DNA of 64,000 bases. It comes from Biomphalaria glabrata (taxonomy: Eukaryota; Mollusca; Gastropoda; Planorbidae). The notes beneath the pieces were generated by a model. It did no database searches and was not told the DNA's origin. It saw only the letters and a program-made list of their open reading frames with translations. Each line of letters opens with the position of its first letter. Positions within the stretch are counted from its first letter, which is position 1. A program made the position numbers and the translations under genes. The stretch lies in NCBI RefSeq assembly GCF_947242115.1, contig NC_074720.1, positions 32,154,645 to 32,218,644 on the forward strand, given 5' to 3'. Positions 1 to 11,218 of this stretch are shown piece after piece.

Positions 1-97
1 AAGGCAGCACGGAAAACCAACCCTTAGATACCCCTCCCCCACTGGTCCACAAATGAGATATAAGCATACGTAGCGCTATATAAAAGCTATAGTAATA
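1..97 (+). repeat. tRNA-derived SINE, 3' half, cut by the window edge
   Basis: The text matches the 3' part of the full SINE at 30043-30275: a 'ggcag..ggaaaacc' stretch, a C-rich 'cccactggtccacaaat' stretch and the ending 'gcgctatataaaagctata'. It is followed by a short (taa)n run that looks like the SINE tail. The promoter half with the A and B boxes lies outside the window. Confidence 0.75.
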
Positions 98-2995
98 ATA
101 ATAACGTCTGGTAAAAATGTGTACATGGTATTTCTCCAACACCTATTTTATGATCAAGTTAAAAGTTGGTACAACTATTCCTTGGCAAAGACAATACATA
201 GATCAATTTTTAAAAAATCAACCAATTAGTCAAATAATTATTGGTAATTAATTATTTTGTATGTTATCTAAAAAGGGAAATATATTCTACATTTTAAAGT
301 TATATAATTGCAAGTGAGGAGTTCTTTCCCTTAGATAAGCTTTGTTTTTTTTTCGTTTCTTTTTTGTTGTTTTGCTAAGTATTTTAAATTTCGCTAGTTT
401 TTTAGTTTTTGTTTTTGTATTTGTTTTTTTTTATCTATCTTTCATACCATTCAATAGTTATCAAGAGCAAAGAAATCGCTCTTAAAATGAGTCATCAGTT
501 AGAACCGTTTAAAATATTTAAAGATTTGCAGATAACATACTCTGAATATAGACCTGCTTTATGGGTAAATATGGGAATTAGTTATTTGCGAAACAATACA
601 AAATTAATCGCTTAATTTTAAAACGATAGTTTTTAGAAATCTGCCCTTAAATGTGTGAGCGTTGTCCAATAAAAGTAATAATAAAAAGACTTTTAGTATA
701 AAAAAATATAAAATGCAAAAAACTATAAAGCTAGACACTAAATATTAAGATAATATTTGTTTTTGTACAATTATGGCTGTGAAATGTTAAAGGCTGATAC
801 CTACCTCCTTGTTGTCTTAATCCTTGTAAATAGTCAAAACAAAATCACATTTCTCTCTGCTTTTTTTTAAAGGCATTAAAATTCTTCAGTAGTAGATGAT
901 TTCAGAGTAAAACCCTGGTTTATATTTTGTACTTTGTTGGTCTGAGAAGTGAAAAAAAAACTTTAGAAAGTACCATCACTATTGACATTGTGACTCTTTT
1001 GGTACTGGACTACACAAAGCCGATGTAGAAACTACTAATTTAATATCTTTTACTATAAATGTGATCATTTTGTGATATGTGTTAAATATGAACTTATTTA
1101 ATTCAATCCGAATAAAAACTTTAAAATATCGATGAAAAATGTACACTTCTTTACTTCTGTAGAAACATTCATACCTTCACATGTTTTATTAAAATATTTG
1201 TTGACGATGACTAAATCAGTCAGATTGTCTACTAGCTTGTACACACATTGAATGACATTTTATCTATGTATAGCATATTGGCCTATGTTTATTCAAGGGT
1301 GACTTATAGGGGTCACTGCGACCTGTTCACGTCAAATTTCTGGTCTCTTTAAAACAAATAAACATGTCATAAGAAATAGAATACCTAATAAAATCAGACT
1401 TAGAGAATTAAAAAGTTTTTCGGCGTGATTAATCAAGTGCAGTCGTCATTGAAGGCCTGATTACTGACCTGCGACGTCGCAAACTCTGTCTGAAAACTAC
1501 TGGTCGACTGCCTCGGAAGACTATTCCATCAGCTCACTGTTTATTTCCAATGTATTTCTACTCCGTGTTGTTTACACTTACCTCAGTATCACCAAGACAT
1601 CAAAAAATAATAATTCAAAACAATCCTACGATTTCAGCGACAAAACAATTTTTAAATTCTTAACAAAGTTTATTGTATTCTAAAACACGGGCGCTGAACT
1701 CTCTGCATATTTTAACATCAAGTCAACATTTTTGTTTATAATCTTAAAGGTCAAGAAAGTAGATCGTTTTTTTTTTCTTTTTTAATGTTTTCTAAATTAA
1801 ACTGAATTGATCAAGATCATTAAGCTGCAATCATTGGGACCCCCCACGAAAACCACAATCTATTCTATTGTTAGAGTGGATATATCAGAAAAGCTAGAAT
1901 TCTTTAAATGTAGAGGTTTGCTCTTTCGAAACGAGATTTAATTTAAGGAATTCTTCAACGATTTGTATATAAATATTTGTAATATCTACTGTGGACTAAC
2001 CTATCGTATCGTTTTATTCTTAATATCATATTTTTTGAATAAATAAAATAACTTTTACAAATATGAATAAATGTCAGGAATCTCAATTTCTTTATTATGT
2101 ATACGCTTTTTTGCAGGCTACATTTTATGTGTACATTTAAAACTTACATTGTGTAGACGTTTACGTTTTGATATTTCCTACTCCATCAAAGGTTTTAAAT
2201 ATTTCAAGAAAATATATTGCCTGATGTCTTTCTATACGTCTTTATCCCCCACATTTTCCAGAAAATTATTTTCTATTTCATTCTGAACTGATGGCTCTAA
2301 ATGTTTCCAAACATCATCTTTACGTTATGCGGAAATAATCTTTAAAAAAAATGTTTAAATTATATCAGTCAGATTGTGCGTGTGTGTGTGTGTGTGTATA
2401 GTTGTTTTAAATGTATATATATATATATAAGTATATATATAAGTAAGATGTTGTTTATTAAATGAGATTGAATTATACTACTGTTTCTATAATAGGCTGA
2501 AAAGAATTATATTTTTTATAAAGATTTTTAATACGTTTTATAATACTTTTTATTAGTTAAGTATTTAAAGTAATTTAATCTTGTACCTACTTCAGTTCAG
2601 TGGTGTGCATACGACAAAAAATAATGTAATGATTAACATCTTTTATTTTACCAGGTGATCTGATAAATATAATGTCTTAAATCTAATTCACTATGGTTCT
2701 ATCCTTTGTGTCATTTTAGTTGTGCAATTTGTATTTGATTACTGGTCATATTTATCAACTTACAAATAGTAAAACTTTTTCAACCAGTTTTTATGTGTCA
2801 AAAAGAGATTTTGCACTTCTCTCATGTTTTTAGTTTTTAATGTTCATTTTTTTTTTCTTTTAATGTATTTTATCCATTCAGTCTTTTTCCCTTACCAGAT
2901 TTTTGAGTTAAAAAGTGCAACTCAATACACAACAGAACAATAAAAAAACGGAAATAAAAACAATATGACTTCTACAATTTTTTTAGAAAAAATAC
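98..2995. other. Intergenic, no gene recognised
   Basis: AT-rich DNA without a supportable gene. It holds a (gt)n run near 2378-2398 followed by (ta)n near 2413-2430, and a slightly GC-richer patch at 1430-1530 with no open frame that resembles a known protein. It is the 3' flank of pseudogene A0. Confidence 0.5.
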
Positions 2996-3525
2996 TTTAT
3001 TGAAATAATCTTTGTTTTCTGACATGATTACATTATCTACAATTTATATGTAAGTTTAGGTCCTGACCAAGACGTCACGTATTGCTTCACTCAAAGAAAT
3101 CAGCCTCTCGTCTCGACACAACGAACACGACCTTGACTTTTAATAAAAGCAAAACCAATGAGGTGAAATTTAAATATCACGTTTGAACAAAATATTATTT
3201 AAACATATTGGACAATAGGAATTGTGGATTCTATAAAACGTATACTTATAAATGCTTATGTACAAAAACAATTGTATGTTAGTGTTAGTGAGATAATGTT
3301 TCTTTTATATTTTTGTATATATTGTACTTAGTAAACCGCATAATCACAGAAAATGATAGACATTGGAAATTAAAAGTCATATTATACGAATAGAATACTT
3401 GTATATTACCTTGAAGTTTGGCTATCCTGCGTGAGAAACAAGATTCCTCCATCAAGAAGATGAGTTCAAAGATGGACAATCTTTCTTCAGGTTGATATTT
3501 TAAGAGATTGGTCAAATTGAGTCTG

Positions 3526-4208
3526 TGTCACGTACACTATGACCACATATGGTAACAGTTTCGGGTTGTTTGCCGACATAGCTTGACATAGCTGGGAAAA
3601 AAACCAAGCATGTAATTAAATGAACTCCATTGGTTCCGAAAGTTAATTGTTGTACATTAGACTGCAATGATTGGTTGGTCTGGGAGGGGTAAGTTGTTGA
3701 TCACGTGATTACGAGATGAAGCCCGGATGAAGCGTGTAGCTCCCGGCCAGTCTTGTCTCGGAAGTTGTAGTATTAACATCTAACTTGTATGAACGTGAAT
3801 TTGAGAATATATATTTTATTTGTATCAAGACTCAGATATACTATTGTGTAGATTCAATTCAAGTACATTTTAACCATTGTAACTATTTGTGAATAGTGTT
3901 TTCAAGTTATTAATTAAAGTAATTGTTTTTGGACGAAGAGAAGTTTCTTCATTGAATTTAGAACGTACTTAGATCATATCTGTCAAGTAGTAACTCCTAG
4001 ACCTAGATGATCCTCTTATCAATTGGCAACATTCTGTATGATCGTATTATCAACATAGATCTGTCTACTTCTATACGATTATCTTATCGAAAGATCATTT
4101 CAAGATCCTCGGCAATCACGATCATTGATGGTACAATATAGTTGAAGTCTGATCGTGACAGTAGCACTATCTTAGAGTGTGACATCAACACCATTGATGA
4201 TCGTGACA
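3526..4208. mobile_element. Solo LTR fossil in A0 intron 2
   Basis: A 683-bp block begins TGTCACG and ends CGTGACA, the TG...CA inverted termini of LTRs. It is flanked by the 5-bp direct repeat GTCTG at 3521-3525 and 4209-4213. The matching intron in A1, A2 and A3 has the uninterrupted site ('gagtctgaaacacg'). No internal retroelement coding sequence is present, so this is a solo LTR left by LTR-LTR recombination. The family (Ty3/gypsy-like) is inferred only from termini and target-site length. Confidence 0.8.
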
Positions 4209-4950
4209 GTCTGAAACACAAGTCAAACAAAAAAGACGTTTTAAAGTTATACCAAAAATGTTATTAAGAAATACAAGATTTTTAAATGTAAAAGTTTTGA
4301 ATCTTTTGAATACTATACTAACATGTATTTGTTTAAATATCAATTTACTTCTTTTAAACTTCAGAATTAATGTCGCAATAATGCATAAATTTTTTATGAT
4401 GTTAGAGAGGAAACAATATATATATATATATGTCCTATATTTGTTTGATTTACCTGTCTATATTAGTCTATATTATACTAGTAGGCGACAACTTAGTTCC
4501 GACTGTTTCCATCATTGGTTCCATGGTGTCTTGATTCAAAACATTCACTTTGAAAACCATACACCAGTAGACTACTCCAAGAGCGAACATGTCACACTGT
4601 AAAGAAATAAATATAATGTTAATTACTGCTAAACTGTAATTTTAATTTAATAATATTTTTTAAAGCAAGAACATGTCTTTAACTAGTTGTATTTGGGTCC
4701 AGATTTTATACAGGTCAATAAATTTCAACAAAAGATAAACTGTGGGTATTTGGTTTTCACATGAATAAATTATACATGTAATATATTTATATTTTATTTA
4801 TTGATAGTCGGCAGTATAAAAAATGATCTATACAAATTTATTATGAAACGTTACAAACACGACCACGCTTGAGTTAATTATGGTGACCAGTCTAAACATG
4901 CCATATATTATCTATAAATTAATGGGTGATTCTGTTTTACTTTAACATGC

Positions 4951-4998
4951 GTAGAGTAAAGTAAAGTAAAGTTCCCCTTTCAGACCTTGTGGGCACTA
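4951..4998 (-). repeat. SINE/LINE 3'-tail fragment
   Basis: On the minus strand this reads 'aaggtctgaaaggggaac' followed by an (actttact)n-like tail. The same ending closes the SINE at 14041-14295 and, in variant form, the SINE at 15155-15394. Only the tail is present. Confidence 0.5.
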
Positions 4999-5067
4999 AC
5001 ATTTGTAATACAAAAAAAAATTATTTTGGCAAATCAGTATCTATTATCTATATATTTATATATAAAA

Positions 5068-5155
5068 GGATAGCTTAGAGTCTTAGACTTGATAAGGCAG
5101 AAATAAGTATATGTATATTATTCTGCCTAATCAAGTCTAAAACTCAAAGCTATCC
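5068..5155. repeat. Imperfect inverted repeat (hairpin) in A0 intron 1
   Basis: Arms of about 38 bp ('ggatagcttagagtcttaga' ... and its near complement ending 'agctatcc') flank an AT-rich loop near 5104-5118. In A1, A2 and A3 only the right arm is present at the matching place, so the left arm appears to be specific to A0. Confidence 0.7.
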
Positions 5156-5642
5156 ATTTAACGTAAATGGCTATAACTAAAAACATGACAACTAATATCT
5201 ATTTAGATCAGTTATCGTTCGTTAGTGTAAGAAAGTGTGCGTATATTAGACAAAAATACATATCACTCTAAAAGAGCTTCAAAAATGTAGTAATAAATGA
5301 CTTACTTTAAAAGGGTCAAATGGCCTTTTTAGAGACTGCTCTGGGGACATGTACACCACAGTTCCTTTTCTTTTGGTCGCCATTGTATCCTCAGTGGGCA
5401 AGATATCCGATAAGCCAAAATCAGCAATGAGAATTTTCTTTTCTGTGATCAAAATGTTGTCCGTTTTCAAGTCTCTGTGAGCAACTTTTTTGTTATGGAG
5501 ATAGTTAACTGCTGCACACAGCTGCACAAAGTATTCATCACTCATCTCTTGGTGCATGGAAGGCAGTACCTTGGTCAGAGTGCCATCTACATAGAATGGC
5601 ATCACGTATGCGAAGTATCGAGGAAAGGATCCCATTAAATCC

Positions 5643-6464
5643 CCTGTGGCATTTTACGTCTCAAGAGACGATCTTTTCCCTTTGCAACTTCTTGTGTGAC
5701 TAAAGAGGCCAATCCTTGATACACAGCTGCGATCGCAGGTTGGGCATATATAATCACCAGGCGCCGTTGCATTTTCATCCTTCTTTCTGCTTCTGTTGTG
5801 TATGACATCTGCAATCCGTGACCCTTCCTTTATGCTCTCTCTCCATGTGGATCTGTCCAGTGCCACCTCTTCCCAGTTGCCAGTGTCGATTTTGAAGAGC
5901 TTCATGTCGCGTTTGCATACATCCGTATAACGTAAAAGTGGGCGACCAGCGGCTCTCCTGCCTTCTAGTAGATCGTCATACAAGATGTCCTGTGAAGTCG
6001 ACCTACTGGCACTCTACGAACGTGACCAAGCCAGCCAAGGCGTCTGCTGCTGGTAACAGAGCGGATGTCCTGGCACCCTGCTCCTTGTAGCACTTCCTCA
6101 TTGGTTATCTTATCTTGTCACCTTATTTTAAAGATCCGCCTTAGGCATCGGAGGTGGAAGACATTCAGCTTATTTTCCAGCCATGAGTAGCTTGACCATG
6201 TTTCACTTCCGTACAGCAAGGTGCTCAACACACAGGTCCAGTAGACTAGGGCTTTAGTACTCCTAGTCAGCAATATGTTGTCCCAGACTCTTTTCTGCAA
6301 CCGTGACATGGTGGCCATTGCCTTGGCTATCCTGTTGTTTATGTCTTTATCCAGTAGAGTGTTGTTGGATATGATGGAGCCAAGGTAACAGAAATGATCA
6401 ACTATTTCTAGTGGTTGGCCATTAATGCTTACTTGAGGTGCAGTGTTTGTGTTCGTGGCATAAA
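5643..6464 (-). mobile_element. Non-LTR retrotransposon fragment, reverse transcriptase C-terminus
   Basis: Minus-strand frames at 6318-6118 (…TLLYGSETW…LRCLRRI) and 5983-5654 (GRPLLRYTDVCKRDMK, then a CPTC…H…C zinc finger) match the C-terminal end of a LINE polyprotein common in invertebrates. The fragment is 5'-truncated, in two frames, and inserted in the same orientation as pseudogene A0, where it stands in for part of kinase exon 1. It is not a host gene. A related but different LINE fragment lies in each tandem unit. Confidence 0.85.
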
Positions 6465-6778
6465 TCTTCCTGGTAGTTTTGAAGTACCAGTGTGTTTCTT
6501 TTCAGATGATACATTTTTAAAAAGAATTAATAAACAGAACTAACCGACAATAGATGATGAAATAAATCCTTAGAATACGAAAAAATAAAACACAAATATA
6601 ATAAGTCCAACACTTGTATTTATCAAAGAGAGATCTCAAAGTTGGTGTAAGAGAAGGTACAGTGAGAGTTGATATAGTATAGTTAAGTAAGCTTCTCCGC
6701 CAATTTTTAAGCTATAAATGTTTAATTTTACGTCATGTGATTGACTGAAAGCTGAAGGTGCGCCGAACTATCCTCGTT

Positions 6779-7024
6779 GTCTTTGAAGTTTTGACTAGTG
6801 AATGACACTCGGAGACTCCATTGTTCTACGGTACGTACGTCAGCAGAAGACCAAGGTTTGGGCTGCTGTCATAATTTGTTGCTATGCAAGGATGAACACA
6901 TTGGCGATTGAAATACCGAGAATGTCAACAATCTTTTGTTTTCTCGAGACGACCTAGTGACCAGTTGCAGTAGACACCGTCTTGGTCAGTCGGAGAAAGA
7001 GCAGGGGGTTGCGGGGAACAAAAA
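6779..7024 (+). promoter_or_regulatory. DUE, conserved upstream element of A0
   Basis: Element upstream of the kinase start and oriented away from it. It runs from 'tctttgaag' through the 'gtacgtacgtcagcaga' and 'gaccaaggtttgggctgctg' region to 'gcggggaacaaaa'. Related blocks lie upstream of A1, A2, A3, B1, B2 and B3. Here a one-base difference breaks the reading frame that is open in some other copies, which argues against a protein product. A promoter or enhancer role is inferred from position and conservation. Confidence 0.6.
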
Positions 7025-8520
7025 GGACAAAATCAGATGTTTATTTAAGACCTAAGAAAGTTTATCACCCTCCCCCCTTTTTACCCAAATAAAAAAAAAA
7101 CACATTCACATTCCATTCTGGGTTAACAAAGACGGATAGACAACATTAAAGAACTGTATAAAAAATTCCTGATATGTACATTTAAAAACAAACTAGGAGA
7201 GTTATATATAATATATAATATAATATTATAACAATATTATAACAATAATAACTACTAATATATCAACATTTTATTCATCCAAAGAAGTATTAGTTTTTAT
7301 TTTGTTTAGTTTTATATATATATTAATATTTATATATTATTGAATATTAATTACAATTATCTTGCCAATTGCGTTTCTTAAACCACTCAAATACTCTCCA
7401 ATAATAACTGCAAAATTAGTAGTGTTATTTCTAAGTAAAGCTATAAGATGAAAAAATACCATAATAGAACTAAAGGAATTGTTTTGTGTATAGTATCTGT
7501 TGCAGTAATTGTTTCTTCAACAATCAAGAGTTCAACTGTTTAATATTAAATCAATGTGCCGGTGTCTGTGAGTACGTTGAGAACAAGGGATGCTCAAATT
7601 TTTACTTGCAAAAGATATAAAAAAAATTGCAGCATAAAGAGAGATAAGTTACACTAAGGATACAAGGCAATTATTTTTTAACATTTTTCATTTATAACTA
7701 AAATCATTACGACTACAATTGTCAATCATTGTAGTTTATCTTATTAACGCTTGGAGTGTTTTGTGATATAAAAAATCCACTTAAACTTAGTAGAATTGGT
7801 TATCAGTTTTATTTTGACCCAGCTCCAGTTTTCTTGTTATATATCTTCAATTGTAAAACTGGGAATGTGATCGTAAAACTTTTTTTTCATTGATAACTTT
7901 ATGAACACAATGTCAGTCATCCAATAGCTTTCATATGCAATAACACTTTTAATTTAAAAAATTAAAACAAATCAATCCCTCCTTTGTGTAGCTTATGACT
8001 TTTTGTCAAAGCAATTACTTTATTTTCAATAACTAGTGAGTGACAGAAAAGAAAACTGGTTACGTCCGCACATTTCTCATTTCTAATGTACTCGAAGTTC
8101 GCTATGGAGTTCAGTCCTCGCTTTAAAAAGGCGGCTATATACACGGTAAGAATAGGGTCTGCTACAGTTAGGCGAGAATTTAGTTATAGACTTTGTGACA
8201 TCATTTCTAATTCCCAGACGATAAAATTTTGAAACTTTATAGTAGTAGTTTTCTCTGTATGACCTATATGTTTTTTGTTAATATACATTACTTGTGAAAT
8301 TTCTACGAAAATTGAGCCGTTTAAAAAACCAATGTCTATACCACCCTCCAGCAAAGTTTGCAAGCTAATATAATTATAAGGAAATCTAAAGATGAACTAT
8401 TTTATTTTTTCATTGATGCATGACTGAGACTCCTCCCCCTCCCTTGTCAACTTTTACTCTCTTTTCCACTTACACACACACAGATCGTTGACTTTACTTT
8501 GATACTTCTTAACAAATCAT
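7025..8520. other. Spacer between A0 and B0
   Basis: AT-rich, no gene seen. It is colinear with 18673-20062 in U1 but much more diverged than the conserved blocks on either side. For example, 'attgtcaatcattgta' followed later by 'ttttattttgacccagctc' are shared landmarks. It contains dense TA-rich sequence at 7205-7260. Confidence 0.5.
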
Positions 8521-8735
8521 TCGCTTGAACGACAAAGAAATCAACATGATAGAGACCCGGCGTAGACTGTCGCGGTGTCCAGAGAAGCCGAACAAAAGCT
8601 TCATTAGGTACAGCGTGTCAAAGCGCTATCGGCTCGACCACTCCTATTGCGGTCATTCTTGTCCAGCCTAAATAAAAACGTGTCAGCTGACCTTAAGTAA
8701 ACATAAACTGTCCACTTCAAACAATAGATTCGCTT
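8521..8735. promoter_or_regulatory. CRS, conserved non-coding block upstream of B0
   Basis: A GC-richer block about 240-450 bp upstream of the B0 start, with landmarks 'agagacccggcgtagact', 'gcgctatcggctcg' and the palindromic E-box 'gtcagctgac'. By eye it differs from the U2 copy (34837-35055) at about 11 of 205 aligned bases, while the flanking spacer is far more diverged. It could be an enhancer or core regulatory region, or an unrecognised RNA gene. The function is inference. Confidence 0.6.
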
Positions 8736-8976
8736 AAATTCCTTTGCTGCGCAAAATGATAAGAGATGAAAGCATGTTCCACTTTGACAAAGGAAAGGCG
8801 CCAAATTATCGCGGGGGAGGAGCTTCATTAGCGACATTACTTGAAATATTCTGAAAATCTCAATGATCAACTTGTATTCAAATCATTTGTAGTCTCGATA
8901 TTTACAACTTGTGTTTGATTGAAACAGTTCTAGTTTATTCTATTTTTTATTTATTTTGATTCTTATTCTATTCGCA

Positions 8977-10986
8977 ATGTCGGACAGCATAGAAAATGTC
9001 TTCAAAATGGAAGAACATCAAAATGATATCTGTGAAGTGTATAATTTTCAGATAGAGAAAGTCATAAAGGATCATTATCCTACCAAAGTTGTACAAGTTC
9101 ACAAAACACTCGATCCCAACAGAAAGTGGGCTGTAAAAATGTGTTACAAAGACAAGACACAGAAAGGCATTTCGGCGGAACATCAGTTCTTGACAGAAGT
9201 TGGACTACTGGCAGGGCTTAAACATCCCTTCATCATGTGCCTGGACAGCGTCGCGTCATTTCCGAATTACTTCTGCTTCGTCATGCCATTCTACGAGCAG
9301 GGCACGCTGACCAAGGCGCTGCCAATGATGACGCATGAGTTGAGAGATGAATGCCTGGTGCAGCTTTGCTGTGGAATCAAGTTTCTTCACGACCGAGGAG
9401 TCGCTCACAGAGACCTGAAATCTGACAACATTTTAATTACCAACCAAAAGAATGTGGTCATAGCTGATTTTGGTTTAGCTGATTACGTCTGGCGACGTGA
9501 GCCTTTAGTTACTGGGAAGAAAGGAACATACATGCACATATCTCCTGAGCAGGGCGAAGAGCCATTTAACTGTTTTAATGTAAGTCTAATGGATTTTTTT
9601 AAAGATAATTTAAATGATTATAGAGTCAGCAGTCAAGTCTAATCATACTGTACTTTCTTTACGTATGGTGTTTAAATCTCTAGATACCAGAATACTCTAT
9701 TCGCCTACTTATTTCATAATGATCTATGGTTTAACTCCAATAGCATTAGCCATCATGCTATTTAAACTATGATGCTTACTTTATACACACATAATAAAAT
9801 CAATAAATTACTTGATAAAACCGAAGAATTCTGAAACTGCTTTGTGCATAATAGCATTTTGTCAAGATATATATTTACCAATCATGATTAATAAATACAT
9901 TTAATCTAAACGATTAAAATCAGAAAACTATATACTGCACCAAATGGTATTGCCAAAATCCAGATATCTTTATAAAATGTGTTTACTATATTGTTAAAAA
10001 GTATTTTTATTTCATCACATTTTAAATTCTCAAAGCAGATTTCAGGATTTAAAAAAAAAAACATGAGCATTTGTAATTGGAACAGTAAATAAAACGATAT
10101 TTAAACAAATCAATACAACTCTAAGGGACTATGTTTTACTTGCTATTTAAGTCAATCAACACAAATGTAAACTGCCTAGTAGTATATGTACACGTAAAAT
10201 AATTGATGACCTATTTAACAAAATAAAAAAAAAACTTATTCATTTTAAATATTTTGATAAGCATTAAATATCTACAACACACATTATATTGTTTCTTTTT
10301 GTTTTGCTATTGTAGTGCGATATGTACTCACTTGGAGTAGTCTACTGGTGCATGCTATACAGGGTAGATGTGATAGACCTGAAGCCCAAGGAGCCACTAC
10401 TCTCGATAGTTTCCCAAACATTCCACGTTCCAGATATAGACAGGTGAGTCAAAACATCGACATTGATTTTGTATACATAGTAAAGAACATTTGTTTTAAC
10501 AAATATCACTACAACAAAGATTTTACATTTGAACAAGAAGTGATAGAAATAGTTAGATCTACAAATAGAAACAAAAATGAAATCCTTGAATAATTGGCCA
10601 TGTGTACAACTCTAAAGTGTAAATTTATCACCATTTTTTTCAGGGACATTTTGTCATGTCTTTTGGAAGCTGATCCTACCAAAAGATTTTCAGTCCTAAG
10701 TCTGATCAATTTACTGAGCAACTCAAAACGTTTTGACCATAGAATCAAACTACTTAGAGGTAATAAGTCATTGTGCTTGTGTGTGTATGTCTGTGTGTGT
10801 CTGTGTCTGTGTGCCTATATATATATATTTGTCTTAGTCTGTTTTCTAGACACTAAAACATTTAAAATGTATATTTGTTTCGTGTTTTTTTTTTAAACTA
10901 ACTCTTATTATTTTTCCCTGTTTTTTGTCTGTCTGTCTGTCTGTCATCTTTTCTTAACTTTGTTTTTGTCAGAAAGTACAACTTGA
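8977..10986 (+). CDS. B0: small Ser/Thr kinase-like protein
   Basis: Exons 8977-9579, 10316-10443, 10644-10759 and probably 10973-10986 give 286 residues, essentially one kinase domain. Visible parts: AVK with Lys54, αC Glu74 (FLTEVGLL), catalytic loop HRDLKSDN (Asp146, Asn151), DFG 164-166, SPE in place of APE, the CDMYSLGVVYW αF segment, and the αI arginine (PTKRFS). The ATP loop reads VIKDHYPTKVVQV and has no glycine. It probably phosphorylates proteins on Ser/Thr, but ATP binding is uncertain and no substrate can be inferred. The ATG at 8977 is preferred because it puts the catalytic residues in exact register with type A. An upstream in-frame ATG (8956) and a downstream one (9007) are alternatives. 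The last exon, ending ESTT, rests on the acceptor 'tttttgtcag' and similarity to the B micro-exon. A candidate AATAAA is at 11869-11874. B0 is single-copy in this window; U1-U3 have lost its coding part. Confidence 0.8.
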
Positions 10987-11029
10987 ATGTGTCTTTTCTC
11001 TACAGACATTGGTTTGCTGTAATTGTCAA

Positions 11030-11218
11030 GATAAAAATCTTGTCTTTGTTTGTTAAAGTGTCATAGTTTCAAGAAAAAGGTCTTTGTCTTTGTTTGTTAA
11101 AGTCTCAGAGTTTCAAGATAAAAGTCTTGACTTTGTTTGTTAAAGTGTCAGAGTTTCAAGAAAAAGGTGTTTGTCTTTGTTTGTTAAAGTCTCAGAGTTT
11201 CAAGAAAAAGATCTTGTG
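11030..11218 (+). repeat. Minisatellite, ~43-bp units in alternating pairs
   Basis: Four and a bit copies of a ~43-bp unit built around 'tttgtttgttaaagt'. Two variants alternate (gataaa..gtgtca and gaaaaa..gtctca), so the effective period is ~86 bp. It lies just 3' of the B0 coding end, probably in its 3' UTR. Confidence 0.75.

Larger units (their letters stand above)
2996..6514 (-). pseudogene. A0: kinase-like pseudogene, N-lobe replaced by a LINE
   Basis: Relic of the type A kinase gene (intact relatives at 29558-32051 and 46239-48732). Homology runs from the ATG at 6512-6514 to 6465. It resumes at 5642-5306, which encodes MGSFPRYFAYVMPFY, then HRDLKTDN, DFG and SPEQ, and ends at a GT donor. 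Between these blocks about 225 bp of N-lobe coding sequence, including the catalytic Lys and Glu positions, is missing and a LINE fragment lies in its place. Exon 2 is 4454-4596; near its donor it carries an extra ~13 bp that brings a stop into frame. Exon 3 is 3410-3522, with a solo LTR directly upstream of its acceptor. The terminal micro-exon near 3140-3155 has lost its acceptor. A poly(A) signal (tttatt on +) is at 2996-3001. The surviving C-lobe is still very close to A2 and A3, so the decay is recent. A functional product is very unlikely. Confidence 0.85.

Noticed and set aside
409-615. Short frames at 409-615, 2071-2286, 4258-4602 and 12140-12385
   Set aside because: AT-rich random frames without domains or conservation; 4258-4602 also overlaps A0 exon 2 in antisense.
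8604-8870. Minus-strand frame over the CRS (…SADTFLFRLDKNDRNRSG…) as a gene
   Set aside because: Only part of the frame is shared with U1 and it has no recognisable domain or start conservation.
10999-11030. Alternative last exon of B0 starting after 'ctctacag' near 11006
   Set aside because: Possible, but the 10973 acceptor lies first and its context (ctttgtttttgtcag, then ..atgtgtc) resembles the B micro-exon context better.
11041-11215. CRISPR-like array
   Set aside because: The repeats are contiguous without unique spacers, and the DNA is eukaryotic.
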